A stretch of DNA of 64,000 nt from Cupriavidus yeoncheonensis (GCF_905397275.1 NZ_CAJPUY010000012.1:62001-126000); one strand, 5' to 3'. Shown: positions 1 to 17,927, counted from the first letter of the stretch. Program-made: numbers and translations. Notes: generated by a model from the letters alone, not told the origin.

Positions 1-1386
1 CCCGAGGCGGGCCATCGCCGCCCCGCCTTCATCAACCTGCAGCAGTACTACGTCGAAGGCTACCTGCTCGATCGTGCGCTGGAATTGCCCAACATCGAGA
101 TCCGCTGGCGCAACAAGGTGGTCGGACTCGAACGACGCCAGGCCGGGACGGCCGACGAGAACGTCGCGCTGACGATCGAAACGCCGGACGGTCATTACAC
201 GCTGGCCGCCCGCTACGTGGTGGCGGCCGACGGCTCGCGCAGCCCGGTGCGCCAGCTGCTGGGCCTGGACAGCAAGGGCCGCACCTTCAGGGACCGCTTC
301 CTGATCGCCGACGTGAAGATGGAGGCGGACTTTCCCACCGAGCGCTGGTTCTGGTTCGACCCGCCCTTCCACCCGAACCAGTCGGTGCTGCTGCACCGCC
401 AGCCCGACAATGTCTGGCGCATCGACTTCCAGCTCGGCTGGGATGCCGACCCCGTCCTGGAGAAGACGCCCGAGCGCGTGATCCCTCGCGTGCAGGCACT
501 GCTGGGCCCTGACGCGAAGTTCACGCTGGAATGGGTCAGCGTCTATACGTTCTCGTGCCTGCGCATGGACAGCTTCCGCCACGGCAACGTGCTGTTCGCG
601 GGCGACTCGGCGCACGGCGTCTCGCCGTTCGGTGCGCGCGGCGCCAACAGCGGCGTGCAGGATGCCGAGAACCTGGCCTGGAAGCTCGCCTACGTGCTGC
701 AAGGCCGTGCCGCGGACAAGCTGCTCGACACCTACGCGAGCGAACGCGAGTACGCCGCCGACGAGAACCTCCTCAACTCCACCCGCGCGACGGATTTCAT
801 CACGCCGAAAAGCCCGGTCAGCCGCCTGTTCCGCGATGCCGTGCTGGGCCTGTCCCGTCGCCACGCCTTTGCGCGCGGCCTGGTCAACAGCGGCCGCCTA
901 TCGGTGCCAGCGGTGCTGCACGGATCGCCGCTCAACACGCCCGACGCGGACGGCCTCGGCGGCGCCATGGTGCCCGGCGCGGCCTGCGTGGACGCTCCGG
1001 TTTCCGATGCGCATGGCGCGGGCTGGCTGCTCCAGCATCTCGGCGGTGAATTCACCGGGCTGGTATTCGGCACGCCGGACAGCCTCGACAGCGACAGCCG
1101 CGTCGCGCTCGAACAACTGGAGCAGTCCGGCTTGCCGATTCGCCTAGTGTTCATCGGCACGCCGGCGCAGCCCGCGTCCGCCAGCCCGGTCTTGCGCGAT
1201 GATGAAGGGCTTGCGGCGCAGCGCTACAGCGCCGCACCGGGCACCTTCTACCTGATCCGGCCGGACCAGCATGTCTGCGCACGCTGGCGCCGCATCGATG
1301 CGCAATGCATCGGCGACGCGCTGGCCCGCGCGAGCGGCGCGCACCTGCCCGGCAGTGCACAGCAACCGGCCGCCATGGCGGCATAA
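1..1386 (+). CDS. FAD-dependent aromatic monooxygenase, 5' truncated
   Basis: The reading frame is open from base 1, so the N-terminus with the FAD-binding GxGxxG fold lies outside the window; about 461 residues remain. The protein belongs to the class A flavoprotein hydroxylases of the MhpA/PheA type. Visible family signs are the DGSRSPVR segment (DG motif, NADPH/FAD pyrophosphate contact) and the second FAD motif GDSAHGVSPFGARGANSGVQ, followed by DAENLAWKL. The roughly 150-residue C-terminal part matches the thioredoxin-like end domain of this family. It probably hydroxylates an aromatic acid or phenol with NAD(P)H and O2 in the cytoplasm; the substrate cannot be told. The DUF2783 gene follows 47 bases later and an MFS transporter after that, which suggests one catabolic operon. 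Confidence 0.85.
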   Translation, partial: PEAGHRRPAFINLQQYYVEGYLLDRALELPNIEIRWRNKVVGLERRQAGTADENVALTIETPDGHYTLAARYVVAADGSRSPVRQLLGLDSKGRTFRDRFLIADVKMEADFPTERWFWFDPPFHPNQSVLLHRQPDNVWRIDFQLGWDADPVLEKTPERVIPRVQALLGPDAKFTLEWVSVYTFSCLRMDSFRHGNVLFAGDSAHGVSPFGARGANSGVQDAENLAWKLAYVLQGRAADKLLDTYASEREYAADENLLNSTRATDFITPKSPVSRLFRDAVLGLSRRHAFARGLVNSGRLSVPAVLHGSPLNTPDADGLGGAMVPGAACVDAPVSDAHGAGWLLQHLGGEFTGLVFGTPDSLDSDSRVALEQLEQSGLPIRLVFIGTPAQPASASPVLRDDEGLAAQRYSAAPGTFYLIRPDQHVCARWRRIDAQCIGDALARASGAHLPGSAQQPAAMAA

Positions 1387-1433
1387 GGCCTGACGGACAA
1401 CAGGCCGCCCCCACAGAATACGGAGACCACGCC

Positions 1434-1670
1434 ATGCCCAGCCAATCCGCGGCACACACGCTCAATACCCAGCCCAACCTGGCCCGTCCCGACGACTTCT
1501 ACGAAGCGTTGATCGACATGCACCGCGACCTGGACGACGCGCAGAGCCAGGCCGCCAATGCCCAGCTCATCCTGCTGCTCGCCAATCATATCGGCGACCA
1601 CGAGGTGCTGCTCGCGGCCATGCAGGCCGCCCGCGAAGGCATCGCCGGCGACACCGCCGCCGCAAGCTGA
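1434..1670 (+). CDS. DUF2783 small protein
   Basis: A 78-residue soluble protein. The core DDFYEALIDMHRDL followed by LILLLANHIGD is the pattern I know from DUF2783, a family usually found beside FAD monooxygenases in aromatic degradation operons. The start is the ATG preceded by CGGAGACCACGCC, a good ribosome binding site. No enzymatic motif is visible. Its position between the monooxygenase and the MFS transporter supports an accessory role in the same pathway (inference). Confidence 0.8.
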   Translation: MPSQSAAHTLNTQPNLARPDDFYEALIDMHRDLDDAQSQAANAQLILLLANHIGDHEVLLAAMQAAREGIAGDTAAAS

Positions 1671-1676
1671 CCCTGC

Positions 1677-1699
1677 GGGGCACGCGCGACGCGTGCCCC
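1677..1699 (+). terminator. GC-rich hairpin after DUF2783 gene
   Basis: A perfect 10-base inverted repeat (GGGGCACGCG / CGCGTGCCCC) with a 3-base loop starts 6 bases after the stop codon. It is not followed by a T run, so it may be a processing or attenuation hairpin rather than a full intrinsic terminator before the MFS gene. Confidence 0.45.
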
Positions 1700-1774
1700 G
1701 ACCCTTCCCGCCCAACCCGTAGCGAAGGCCTGCCAAAGGCCGGCGCGGGCGGCGCTTACACCGGAGACAAAGCA

Positions 1775-3097
1775 ATGAGCAATCTGGCCTCAGGGGCGAT
1801 TGCGGCCCCCGCTTACGCCGCGCATGAAGAAGACGCGCTGTACCGCAAGATCTGGCTGCGCCTGATCCCGTTCCTGTTCGTGTGCTACGTGGTTTCATTC
1901 CTGGACCGCATCAACATCGGCTTTGCCCAGTTGCAGATGAAGCAGGACCTGGGCTTCAGCGACGCCATGTACGGCCTGGGCGCCGCGGTGTTCTACGTCG
2001 GCTACGTGCTGTGCGAGGTGCCGAGCAACATGCTGCTTGCACGCTTCGGCGCACGGCGTACGTTCACGCGCATCATGGTGCTGTGGGGCGCGGCCTCGGT
2101 CGCCATGATGGCGGTGTCCTCGCCGACGCAGTTCTACCTGCTGCGCTTCCTGCTTGGCGTGTTCGAGGCAGGCTTCTTTCCCGGCATCGTGCTCTACCTG
2201 ACCTACTGGTTCCCGGCCAGGCGCCGCGCCGCGGTCATGGCGATCTTCTTCGCCGGCGTTGCGGTTGCCGGCGTGCTGGGCGGCCTGGTGTCGGGCTGGA
2301 TCATGCGCGACATGGCCGGCGTGCTCGGCATGCAGGGCTGGAAGTGGATGTTCGCGATCGAAGGCGCACCCGCCATCGTGCTCGGCGTGCTCGCCGCGTT
2401 CATCCTGGTCGATGAACCGCGCCAGGCCAGCTGGCTCACCGACAGCGAAAAGGCATTCCTGACACGGGCCCGCACCGAAAGCCTTGACGTCAAGGCGCAC
2501 TCGTTGCAGGCGCTGCTGCAGGTGCTGCGCAACCCGCGCGTCTACCTGTTCGCGTTCATCTACTTTTCGCTGACCTGCGGCTCGCTGGCGTTGAGCTTCT
2601 GGATGCCGCTGATGATCCGCGATTTCGGCGTCACCGATGTGGTCTCGATCAGCCTGTACTCGGTCGTGCCCAATGCGGTGGGCGCGGTCGGGCTGATCCT
2701 GATTGCGCGGCATTCGGACCGCAGCGGCGAGCGCCACCGGCATTTCCTGCTGTGCACGGCCGGCGGCGCACTCGCGCTGGCCGCGCTCACGCTGCACCTG
2801 CAGAGCCTGGCCGCGATGCTGGCCATCCTGTCCGTGGCCGCGGTGCTGATCTTTGCCGCGCTGCCGGTGTTCTGGTCGCTGCCGCCGAGCCACCTGCCCG
2901 CCAGCGGCGCAGCGGCCGGCATCGCGTTCATCAGCAGCGTGGGGATTACCAGCGGCATTGTCAGCCCATGGGTGATCGGGCAGATCAAGGTGCAGACGGG
3001 AAGCCTCGACAATGCGCTGTACCTGCTGGCCGCCTTGCTGCTGGTCAGCGGCCTGTCGATGTGGCTGGGCGTGCCACGTCAGCCGGATCCATCCTGA
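1775..3097 (+). CDS. MFS transporter, anion:cation symporter type
   Basis: A 440-residue inner-membrane protein with about 12 hydrophobic segments. The N-terminal IWLRLIPFLFVCYVVSFLDR-INIGFAQLQM stretch and the loop motif LLARFGARRTF are typical of the ACS family, which imports aromatic acids, sugar acids and similar anions. It probably takes up the substrate of the upstream monooxygenase. The start ATG has CGGAGACAAAGCA in front of it. Length fits the family (420-450). Confidence 0.88.
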   Translation: MSNLASGAIAAPAYAAHEEDALYRKIWLRLIPFLFVCYVVSFLDRINIGFAQLQMKQDLGFSDAMYGLGAAVFYVGYVLCEVPSNMLLARFGARRTFTRIMVLWGAASVAMMAVSSPTQFYLLRFLLGVFEAGFFPGIVLYLTYWFPARRRAAVMAIFFAGVAVAGVLGGLVSGWIMRDMAGVLGMQGWKWMFAIEGAPAIVLGVLAAFILVDEPRQASWLTDSEKAFLTRARTESLDVKAHSLQALLQVLRNPRVYLFAFIYFSLTCGSLALSFWMPLMIRDFGVTDVVSISLYSVVPNAVGAVGLILIARHSDRSGERHRHFLLCTAGGALALAALTLHLQSLAAMLAILSVAAVLIFAALPVFWSLPPSHLPASGAAAGIAFISSVGITSGIVSPWVIGQIKVQTGSLDNALYLLAALLLVSGLSMWLGVPRQPDPS

Positions 3098-3157
3098 CGG
3101 CCGCGTGGCCGCTCCGGACATGCGCCCGCTGCGTTGCCGCCGGGCGCGTTTGCCTTC

Positions 3158-3466
3158 TCAATGCGGATGGCTGCACGGAATCACTGCGGCGATCTCCTCG
3201 CGCATGACTTCCACCACGTCGTCGATCTCCAGGCCTTCCGCGGTGACCAGGACTTCCTGGCCGCGGCTGATCGCATAGACCACGCCCCGCCAGTGCCCTG
3301 AGGACACGACTTCACTGAGGCGAATATCGAACTCCGTGTCCTGGTCCTGGCTGTAGACCGTCACCAGGTCCCCGATCCGGGGCATCCAGCCGACATCGCC
3401 GTCGAAAGCGCGGGCCACCACAGTGACTGGAGACTGAGTCAGTCCCCGCGCGAATCTTGCACGCAT
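3158..3466 (-). CDS. small protein of unknown function (102 aa)
   Basis: I do not recognise this family. The protein is soluble and acidic in its C-terminal half (EGLEIDDVVEVMREEI), with a central beta-rich stretch starting RIGDLVTVYSQDQDTEFDIR. Its start is supported by AAAGGAGCTAGCC immediately before the ATG. It is divergent from the DUF2188 gene at 3650, with a 183-base gap that presumably holds both promoters. Confidence 0.6.
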   Translation of the reverse strand: MRARFARGLTQSPVTVVARAFDGDVGWMPRIGDLVTVYSQDQDTEFDIRLSEVVSSGHWRGVVYAISRGQEVLVTAEGLEIDDVVEVMREEIAAVIPCSHPH

Positions 3467-3649
3467 GGCTAGCTCCTTTAACAGGCGATCCCAGTCCAGC
3501 TTACAAGAGCAAGCCTAAATGACCAGAAATTTTCGCCCGCGAGTCGCCCTTGCTGCTCCTGGCATGTCAGAGGGTGACCGATAGACAGTGGCGAAAATGA
3601 GGCCACAATGGCATTGTCGGCGCATGCCTCGGCGCCTCAGGAGACAGAG

Positions 3650-3874
3650 ATGGGCAGCAACCTACACGTCGTGCCTTACGGAAATGGTTGGGACGTCATT
3701 CACGAAGGTGCGCGTTACGCGGAATCCCACCACGCGACGCAGGAGGCGGCGATCCAGGCTGCCACCGCGCTCGCGCGGCGCAAAAAGGTTGAGCTGCTGA
3801 TTCATGCAAAGGACGGTAGCGTCCGGGCGCGCAGCAGCTACGCCGGCCGCGACCTCAGCGCCATTGCCGGCTAG
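3650..3874 (+). CDS. DUF2188 domain protein
   Basis: A 74-residue protein that is almost entirely one DUF2188 domain: VVPYGNGWDVIHEGARYA, a helix with QEAAIQAATALARRKK, then ELLIHAKDGSVRARSSY. The function of DUF2188 is not established; it is common in small bacterial proteins. The start at 3650 follows CAGGAGACAGAG, better placed than an in-frame upstream ATG at 3608. Confidence 0.82.
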   Translation: MGSNLHVVPYGNGWDVIHEGARYAESHHATQEAAIQAATALARRKKVELLIHAKDGSVRARSSYAGRDLSAIAG

Positions 3875-3933
3875 GCCGCGCTGCTGCGGGAGCCGGCCGC
3901 ACCGGGCGATGCCGGGGCACCCGCCTTTCTGAT

Positions 3934-4482
3934 TCAGGAGGACGGCTTGCCCTGTCCGCCACGGCTAACGCGCAGGCGATTGAACAGGTCGCGCACGCCA
4001 AAGACGTCGTCCGCGATATCCTCGACCCGGTACTTCTGCAGGCGGTCTGGCACGCTTCCTTCGAGCGTGACCACGCCACTGTCCACGCGGACTTCGACGT
4101 CCCGCACATCGAGGCGGCCACTGCGCGTCAGGCGGTCGCAGATGTCCTCGAGGATCCGCGCATCGCTGCGTTGATACCCGCGCGGCCCCACTGGCCGGTA
4201 GCGCGGTGGAGTCCCCTGCCCGCTACGCGACACGCGCTCATTGAACCCCGTGAACTGCTGATAGGCCTGCGCCCACTCGTGGCTGTCCGGCGGCAGTTGC
4301 CGCTGCCGAGTTTCATCCCGTGGCCCCGGGAACTCCGCAGGATCCACCGGCTGGTCGTAGTCGAAGACGCCATAGGCGCCCACGTAATGGCTGCGCATGT
4401 CGGTGTCATCCGGTTGCGGCGCTTCACGCCATGGCGCGTCCCATGGCACGTCCGGTCTGGCGGGTCGGCGGCTTCGGTCCAT
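3934..4482 (-). CDS. BON-domain protein, cytoplasmic, hydrophilic N-terminus
   Basis: A 182-residue protein. The first 110 residues are hydrophilic and rich in Arg, Pro, Asp and Tyr. A C-terminal BON domain (about residues 110-175) contains VRVDSGVVTLEGSVPDRLQK followed by DIADDVFGVRDLFNRLRV. BON domains bind phospholipid or carbohydrate and are often found in osmotic-stress proteins. No signal peptide is visible. The start has GGAGACAGAC before the ATG. It is a paralogue of the larger BON protein at 29734-30465, which has the same layout. Confidence 0.8.
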   Translation of the reverse strand: MDRSRRPARPDVPWDAPWREAPQPDDTDMRSHYVGAYGVFDYDQPVDPAEFPGPRDETRQRQLPPDSHEWAQAYQQFTGFNERVSRSGQGTPPRYRPVGPRGYQRSDARILEDICDRLTRSGRLDVRDVEVRVDSGVVTLEGSVPDRLQKYRVEDIADDVFGVRDLFNRLRVSRGGQGKPSS

Positions 4483-4728
4483 GTCTGTCTCCGGCGGTTC
4501 ACTGCGGGATCAGTCCTTACAAGGTCCTTCCAAGCAAGATGGGCGCCATATTGCCCGGCGCAGGTACCGTCGCGCGCGGCGGCAGGAATTACAAGATCCC
4601 GTGCGCCTGTGCACGTACATTCTTCTGCCCGCCCCGCTCTAAGCGCCCGTTGCGAGCGGCGATGTGCGCGATACGGCTGGCACGGAAACTGCCGCCGCGT
4701 CAGTCATCGTTAACGCAGGCGATGCGCA
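4483..4728. other. intergenic, divergent upstream region
   Basis: About 246 bases between the start of the minus-strand BON gene and the plus-strand DUF421 gene. It must hold promoters for both, but I could not pick convincing -35/-10 boxes or an operator. Open frames across it do not look like protein. Confidence 0.4.
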
Positions 4729-5364
4729 ATGGATTCCCTGACCGGCCTCATGCTCGCCCTGATGGGCGAAGGCGACCCGCTCACGTGGTGGCAGGGCGCG
4801 GTGCGCGCCATCATCGTCTTCCTGTCCACCTGGCTGCTGCTGCGCGTGGCGGGCCGCCGCGCGTTCGCCCAGAAGACCGCGTTCGACCTGTGCGTCGTGC
4901 TGCTGCTCGGCGCCGTGCTGTCGCGCGCCATCATCGGCGCGACCGCCTTCCCGACGGCGTTTGCGGCATCGCTGGTGCTGGTGCTGATGCATCGGGCGGT
5001 CGGATGGCTGTCGTCGCGCTACGCCGCGTTCGACCGCATCACGGGCGGATACGCGATCGACGTGGTCGAGCACGGCGAAATTGATCGGGCGCGCATCGCG
5101 CAAGCCATGGTCAGCGAGGAAGACCTGAAGGCCAGTCTGCGCGCGTCGTTGCAGGCCGAAACGCTGGAGGGCGTCACCCGGGTCGTGCTGGAGCGAAGTG
5201 GCGATCTGACGTTCGTGCGCGAAACGAAGAAGCCATCCGCGACCGGTGGCCGCGCCACGCAGGCCCATGCGAACGACCAGGGAGCGACGCCAGCATCGCG
5301 GCACCCGGTTGAAAACGCCGACAAAGTCAACGGCACGTCGGTCTCCCGCTGGTCCGGACGATGA
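4729..5364 (+). CDS. DUF421 (YcaP/YetF-type) membrane protein
   Basis: A 211-residue protein with two to three N-terminal membrane segments (from WWQGAVRAIIVFLSTWLLLR to VLVLMHRAVGWL) and a cytoplasmic C-terminal domain. The segment GRRAFAQKTAFDLCVVLLLG resembles the G-R-R/K-xxxQxTxFDxxxxxxxG motif of DUF421. The role is unknown; the family is linked to envelope and spore-coat functions in other bacteria. The last 60 residues (Thr/Ala/His-rich) look disordered. No clear ribosome binding site precedes the ATG, so the start is less certain than the gene. Confidence 0.72.
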   Translation: MDSLTGLMLALMGEGDPLTWWQGAVRAIIVFLSTWLLLRVAGRRAFAQKTAFDLCVVLLLGAVLSRAIIGATAFPTAFAASLVLVLMHRAVGWLSSRYAAFDRITGGYAIDVVEHGEIDRARIAQAMVSEEDLKASLRASLQAETLEGVTRVVLERSGDLTFVRETKKPSATGGRATQAHANDQGATPASRHPVENADKVNGTSVSRWSGR

Positions 5365-5591
5365 GTACGCCCCGGGGCCGGCACCAGCACCGACCTGCTG
5401 TCGCGCCACAATCCGCGCCCGGACCGGTGCCCGGCACGGCATGCGGCGAATCACCGTGCGCGAGGCCGCCGCCGATTGGCGCTGGGGCGGCTGTGCCACT
5501 ACTGCGAACTGGCCCGACGTGGCGACACCAGCCGTGGCTGCCAGAACACCAGCGCCGTACCTTCGTCGCCTGACGACAACCGGAGACCGAC

Positions 5592-5966
5592 ATGAAACGG
5601 ACCCTCGCCACCACTGTGCTGGTGATCGGCGCCGCGCTTTGCCTGCCCGCCTTTGGCCAGCAAGCGCCGGCATCGCCCAATGCGCCGAACCCAAGCGCCC
5701 CGCCAGCCCCGGAAGGCGCGGGCGGCACGCGCAATGCGCCCGCCATGACAGCGCCCGGCGCGACAGCACCCGCCACAACGGACATGCACAGTGGCACCGG
5801 CATGGCAACGGACCAGCCCACGCACAAGGCCAAGAAGTCCAGCACGCCATCGGGCACCACCGCTCGCCACAAGAAGCCGCGCGAGCAAGGCACGCCGCCC
5901 GCGCCTACGGCCGAGGCCCCAAGCGGCCCGAAGGGAGATTCCCCTGATCCGCTGCCCAAGCAGTAA
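5592..5966 (+). CDS. Pro/Ala/Thr-rich exported small protein
   Basis: A 124-residue protein with a clear signal peptide (MKRTLATTVLVIGAALCLPA, cleavage near FGQQA). The mature part is low complexity, rich in Pro, Ala, Ser and Lys, and probably disordered. CGGAGACCGAC precedes the ATG. No known domain. It resembles the exported protein at 30566-30922 only in general composition. Confidence 0.65.
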   Translation: MKRTLATTVLVIGAALCLPAFGQQAPASPNAPNPSAPPAPEGAGGTRNAPAMTAPGATAPATTDMHSGTGMATDQPTHKAKKSSTPSGTTARHKKPREQGTPPAPTAEAPSGPKGDSPDPLPKQ

Positions 5967-6025
5967 TCAAGGCGCCGTATGAGCAAAAGGGGCGTTCCGT
6001 GCCGTAGGGCGCGCGACGCCCATGC

Positions 6026-6301
6026 TCACCCCGGCCGCCGGGCGCCCGCGCGGGCCGTGTCGTGCCAGGCCTTGTCCGCCTTGCGCATGCCGCGCACGTT
6101 CATGGCGACCAGCGCCACCTGCAGCAAGATCAGCGCGTAGGCGTCGCCCTGCCAGCCCCAGGCAATCCACAGGATGTTGCTGAGCAGGAACACCCAGAAT
6201 CCGGCGCGCCGCCGCGCGTCCGAGCGGGACCCGACGAGCCACGTCGCCAGCACGGTGGCCGCCATCGCCGGCCATTGCATCGCTTCCAGCCAGTCCTGCA
6301 T
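6026..6301 (-). CDS. small inner-membrane protein (91 aa)
   Basis: A 91-residue protein with three hydrophobic segments ([48 protein letters not shown]) and a basic C-terminus. GGAGAGCGC precedes the ATG. The W-G-W spacing recalls small PnuC-like or YgjV-like membrane proteins, but I cannot assign a family. It is divergent from the glucan cluster. Confidence 0.6.
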   Translation of the reverse strand: MQDWLEAMQWPAMAATVLATWLVGSRSDARRRAGFWVFLLSNILWIAWGWQGDAYALILLQVALVAMNVRGMRKADKAWHDTARAGARRPG

Positions 6302-6681
6302 GCGCTCTCCCCGTGCCTGTCCGGCACCGGACCCCGCATGAACCGTACCCGGCCGGGAGTCGCCCCGCCGTGGTGGCAAGAAGCGCACGCGCCGCGAGGC
6401 CAGGGCAATTTTTGCAATGGCCGCGGCGCGGCCTGCAGTTATTACACGCCGCACCGTCGCAGCCGTGGCGCGCTTGCGGCCGCGAACTCGGCCATTCTCC
6501 TTGCCCATACCCGGATACGCCGCCGGATACGCCGGCCCATTCGAAGGCCCGTGCAGCGCTTGGCACGCGCTTCGCATGGCTCTGTTCAGTTTCACTCCGC
6601 TGGGGATGCGGGGCATGCGGGCCTCTGCCGGGGCCGGATGTCTGCCTGCCCGTGTTGGCCAACCAGCCAAGGGAATGCTAC
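6302..6681. other. 380-base leader upstream of the glucan cluster
   Basis: The frame of glgE stays open through this stretch, but the predicted residues are Arg/Pro/Ala-rich noise unlike the gene that follows. A TACGCCGCCGGATACGCCGG direct repeat near 6516-6536 and a GGCCGCGGCGCGGCC inverted repeat near 6419-6433 are visible. The cluster promoter must lie here, but I could not identify it with confidence. Confidence 0.45.
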
Positions 6682-9600
6682 GTGCGGATCTGCCTGCTCA
6701 ATATCGACCGAATCACCGACCCTCCCGACGCACAGCACGACGCGCTCCGGCGCGTCGCAGCGCTGGGATTCGACCATGTCCTGCTGTCCGGCCGCTCCGC
6801 CGTCCTGCCGGGGAGCCGCGACACGCTGTCCGCGCTGGCGGCACTCTGCGCGGATAGTGCGCGACACGGCCTGACGCCGTTGCTCGACATCTCGCTTGAC
6901 CGCTATCCGGAGAGTGCGGAGAGTGGCACCGGCATCGACCCGGCATGGATCGATCGTGCCGCGCCAGCCTTTGCGCCACACGATACCGACAACCACCTGC
7001 CCGGCTTGCGGCTGCGCTGGCAGTCGCCCACGGTGGCTGCCGCGCTGGTGGATTGGTGGGCCACGCCGTTGCGCGCCGCGCTCGCGGCCGGCGTTGCCGG
7101 CTTCTGCCTGCGCGCGCCGGCACGGGTGCCTGGCCGGCACTGGGCCACGCTCACTACCGCGCTGCGCGGCGACGGCATCGCGCCGCAAGGCCCGCGTCCC
7201 CTCTTTTTGGCCTGGACGCCGGGCCTGACGCCGGCACAGCTTGACGACCTGGTGCCCGGGCAGTTCGACGGCGCGTTCTGCTCCCTGCCATGGTGGGACT
7301 TCCGCAGCGCGTGGCTGACCGAGGAGATTGCGCGCCTGCGTGTGTTCGGGCGAGTGCTGGCAGCGCCATCGCTGTCGCCGTCAAGCCAGGATGCGCTGTC
7401 CGCGCGACGCGCCTTGTGGACCGCCGCCGCGATCGGCGACGGCCTGCTGGTGCCCGCGGGCTTCGAGACCGGTGGCACAAAGGCCCATGATCCGTTGGCC
7501 GACGACGGCGGCGCCCGCGACGGCGCGCCCTACGACATCACCCATGAAGTGCTGCAGGCCAACGCCTGGCTGGCCACGCGTCCGCCCGCGCCCGCGGTGT
7601 CGGTCAGGCTGCTGAGCGGACCCGACGCCGCGCTGACCGTGCTGGCGCGCCTGCAGGCACCTGACAGCAGTGATGGCGACAGCGCTGTCCCGACGGAATC
7701 TGCGCTGACGGTGGTAGTCAACCCGGACACAAGGGACCCCGGCAAGCTCGGGGTCGACCGCGTGCTGGCGACGCTGCCGCGCGCGTCATCGCGACTGGAA
7801 CCGTCGGACGGCGGCCCGGGCGGCAGCCTCGACCCTGACGCCGCGCTCGATGCGCTGGCCGACATCACGCTGGCACCCGCAGACATCCGCCTCTATCGCG
7901 CCGTCACCGCGCCCGCCCGGTATGCCGCGCGCGTGCCCCAGCCCGGCGATGCCGCCACCGCAAGCGGCCTTGGCAGTGTGGTGGCCGCGCTGGAGGCGCC
8001 GCGCATTGCCATCGAAGCGGTCGAGCCCGCCTGCGACGGCGGGCGTTTCCCCGTGCGCCGCGTGGTCGGCGAGCGCGTCGAAGTCAGCGCCGATATCTGG
8101 ATGGATGGCCACGACAAGCTGGCCGCTGCCGTCCTGTGGCGCGCGCCGGGTGAAGACACCTGGCAGGAAGCGCCGATGCGCCATGTGGTCAATGACCGCT
8201 GGTACGGCAGTTTCCCGCTGGTCGGACTGGGCCGCCACGCGTTCACGGTGGAAGCCTGGCGCGATACGTTTGCAAGCTGGCTCGACGAGATCGGAAAGAA
8301 GCGCGCTGCAGGCGTGGATGTATCGCTGGAGATCGAGGAGGGGGCACGCCTCGTGGCCGATGCGCTGATGCCCGCGCAAGGCGGCACGCCCCCCCACCCC
8401 GAGCTGGCCGCGCTGGTCGACGAACTGGCCGCCAGCGCCGGCGACGACCACGCACGGCTCGAAATCCTGCTGTCGCCGCGTGCCGCCGCGGCCATGCATG
8501 CGGCCATGCAGAAGCCCGAAGGACGACCGTTCGCGAGCCGGCATCCGGTGCCGATGCCCGTGGAAGCGGAACGGCTGGCGAGCCGCTTTGCGAGCTGGTA
8601 CGAACTGTTCCCGCGCTCGACCAGCAACGACGAGAGCCGCCACGGCACCTTCGACGATGTCATCGTGCGCCTGCCCGCCATCCGCGCCATGGGCTTCGAC
8701 GTGCTGTACTTCACGCCCATCCACCCGATCGGCAAGACCCATCGGAAAGGCCGCAACAACAGCCTGCGGGCGCAGCCGGACGATCCGGGCAGCCCCTACG
8801 CGATCGGCGCCGGGGACGGCGGCCACGATGCCCTGCACGCCCAGCTCGGCACCTTCGAGGATTTCGAGCGCCTGCGCATTGCCGCCGCCGCGGCAGGGCT
8901 GGAACTGGCACTGGACTTCGCGATCCAGTGCTCACCCGACCACCCCTGGCTCAGGCAGCACCCGGAATGGTTCACGCGCCGTCCGGACGGGTCGCTGCGC
9001 TATGCCGAGAATCCGCCGAAGAAATACGAGGACATCGTCAACGTCGACTACTATGCGGCCGCGCCTGCCGCGGCGGCGCTGTGGCAGGCGTTGCGCGACG
9101 TGGTGATGTTCTGGGTCGAGCACGGCGTGCGCATCTTCCGCGTGGACAATCCGCACACCAAGCCGCTGCCGTTCTGGGAATGGATGATCGCCGACGTGCG
9201 CGCGCGGCATCCCGACACCATCTTCCTGGCCGAAGCCTTCACGCGCCCCAAGATGATGGCGCGGCTGGCCAAGCTGGGCTTCAGCCAGTCCTACACCTAC
9301 TTCACGTGGCGCAATACGCGCGCCGAGCTGGCCGAGTACATGACCGAGCTGACGCAGAGCCCGCTGCGCGAATTCTTCCGGCCGCATTTCTTCGTCAACA
9401 CGCCCGATATCAACCCGTACTTCCTGCATCGCGGCGGGCGTCCTGCCTTCCTGATCCGCGCGGCGCTGGCCACGCTGCTGTCGGGGTTGTGGGGCATGTA
9501 CAGCGGCTTCGAGCTGTGCGAGTCCGCACCGCTGGTGCTCGACGGCAAGGAGCGCGAGGAGTACCTGGACTCCGAGAAATACCAGCTGCGCGCGCGCAAC

Positions 9601-10041
9601 TGGCAGCAGCCCGGCAACATCGTGGCCGAGATCACGCGGCTGAACCAGGTCCGCCTGGGTCATCCCGCGCTGCAGAGCCATCTGGGACTGCGCATCTATC
9701 CGGCCGGCAATGACGCGGTGCTGTATTTCGCGCGCTTCGTCCCCGGCACCGGCTCGACCTTCGGCGACGATGTGCTGCTGGCGGCGATCAGCATGGACCC
9801 GTCCGCGGCGCAGGAAGCCACCGTCGACATCCCGCTGTGGGAATGGGGACTGCCCGACCAGGGCAGCGTCGCCGTGCAGGACCTGATGGACGAGCACCGT
9901 TTCGCGTGGCACGGCAAGCGCCAGCGCATCCGGCTCGATCCGGCGCGGCTGCCCTTTGCGCTGTGGCATGTGACCCCGATCGGCAGGCCGGCGCGGCGCG
10001 AAGCCATGCCGACCGCGGCGGCCGATCCGCACGGCGCATGA
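6682..10041 (+). CDS. glgE: GlgE maltosyltransferase with extra N-terminal GH13-like domain
   Basis: Transfers maltosyl units from maltose-1-phosphate to alpha-1,4-glucan ends (GH13_3) in the cytoplasm. The protein is 1119 residues; classic GlgE is about 660-700. The standard part runs from about residue 440 to the end. It keeps the nucleophile Asp822 in [10 protein letters not shown], the acid/base Glu851 in FLAEAF, and Asp909 in NTPD; the 29 and 58 residue spacings match known GlgE enzymes. Residues 1-340 look like a degenerate GH13 barrel: LLDISLD at 68-73, and [10 protein letters not shown] at 139-148 where the nucleophile Asp would be, now Ala. I chose the GTG start at 6682, preceded by AAGGGAA; the upstream open frame does not look coding. 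First gene of the cluster. Confidence 0.92.
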   Translation: MRICLLNIDRITDPPDAQHDALRRVAALGFDHVLLSGRSAVLPGSRDTLSALAALCADSARHGLTPLLDISLDRYPESAESGTGIDPAWIDRAAPAFAPHDTDNHLPGLRLRWQSPTVAAALVDWWATPLRAALAAGVAGFCLRAPARVPGRHWATLTTALRGDGIAPQGPRPLFLAWTPGLTPAQLDDLVPGQFDGAFCSLPWWDFRSAWLTEEIARLRVFGRVLAAPSLSPSSQDALSARRALWTAAAIGDGLLVPAGFETGGTKAHDPLADDGGARDGAPYDITHEVLQANAWLATRPPAPAVSVRLLSGPDAALTVLARLQAPDSSDGDSAVPTESALTVVVNPDTRDPGKLGVDRVLATLPRASSRLEPSDGGPGGSLDPDAALDALADITLAPADIRLYRAVTAPARYAARVPQPGDAATASGLGSVVAALEAPRIAIEAVEPACDGGRFPVRRVVGERVEVSADIWMDGHDKLAAAVLWRAPGEDTWQEAPMRHVVNDRWYGSFPLVGLGRHAFTVEAWRDTFASWLDEIGKKRAAGVDVSLEIEEGARLVADALMPAQGGTPPHPELAALVDELAASAGDDHARLEILLSPRAAAAMHAAMQKPEGRPFASRHPVPMPVEAERLASRFASWYELFPRSTSNDESRHGTFDDVIVRLPAIRAMGFDVLYFTPIHPIGKTHRKGRNNSLRAQPDDPGSPYAIGAGDGGHDALHAQLGTFEDFERLRIAAAAAGLELALDFAIQCSPDHPWLRQHPEWFTRRPDGSLRYAENPPKKYEDIVNVDYYAAAPAAAALWQALRDVVMFWVEHGVRIFRVDNPHTKPLPFWEWMIADVRARHPDTIFLAEAFTRPKMMARLAKLGFSQSYTYFTWRNTRAELAEYMTELTQSPLREFFRPHFFVNTPDINPYFLHRGGRPAFLIRAALATLLSGLWGMYSGFELCESAPLVLDGKEREEYLDSEKYQLRARNWQQPGNIVAEITRLNQVRLGHPALQSHLGLRIYPAGNDAVLYFARFVPGTGSTFGDDVLLAAISMDPSAAQEATVDIPLWEWGLPDQGSVAVQDLMDEHRFAWHGKRQRIRLDPARLPFALWHVTPIGRPARREAMPTAAADPHGA

Positions 10042-10093
10042 AGGCGCGGCGACAGACGTCGGACATTGGCAGAACCAAGGCACGGAGACACGG

Positions 10094-15705
<5,612 letters not shown>

Positions 15706-15707
15706 CC

Positions 15708-17923
<2,216 letters not shown>

Positions 17924-17927
<4 letters not shown>

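Noticed and set aside
6313-6681. Extension of the glgE frame upstream of the GTG at 6682
   Set aside because: The predicted residues are Arg/Pro/Ala/Cys noise with no relation to the protein that follows, and the GTG has a usable ribosome binding site and begins a good beta strand.
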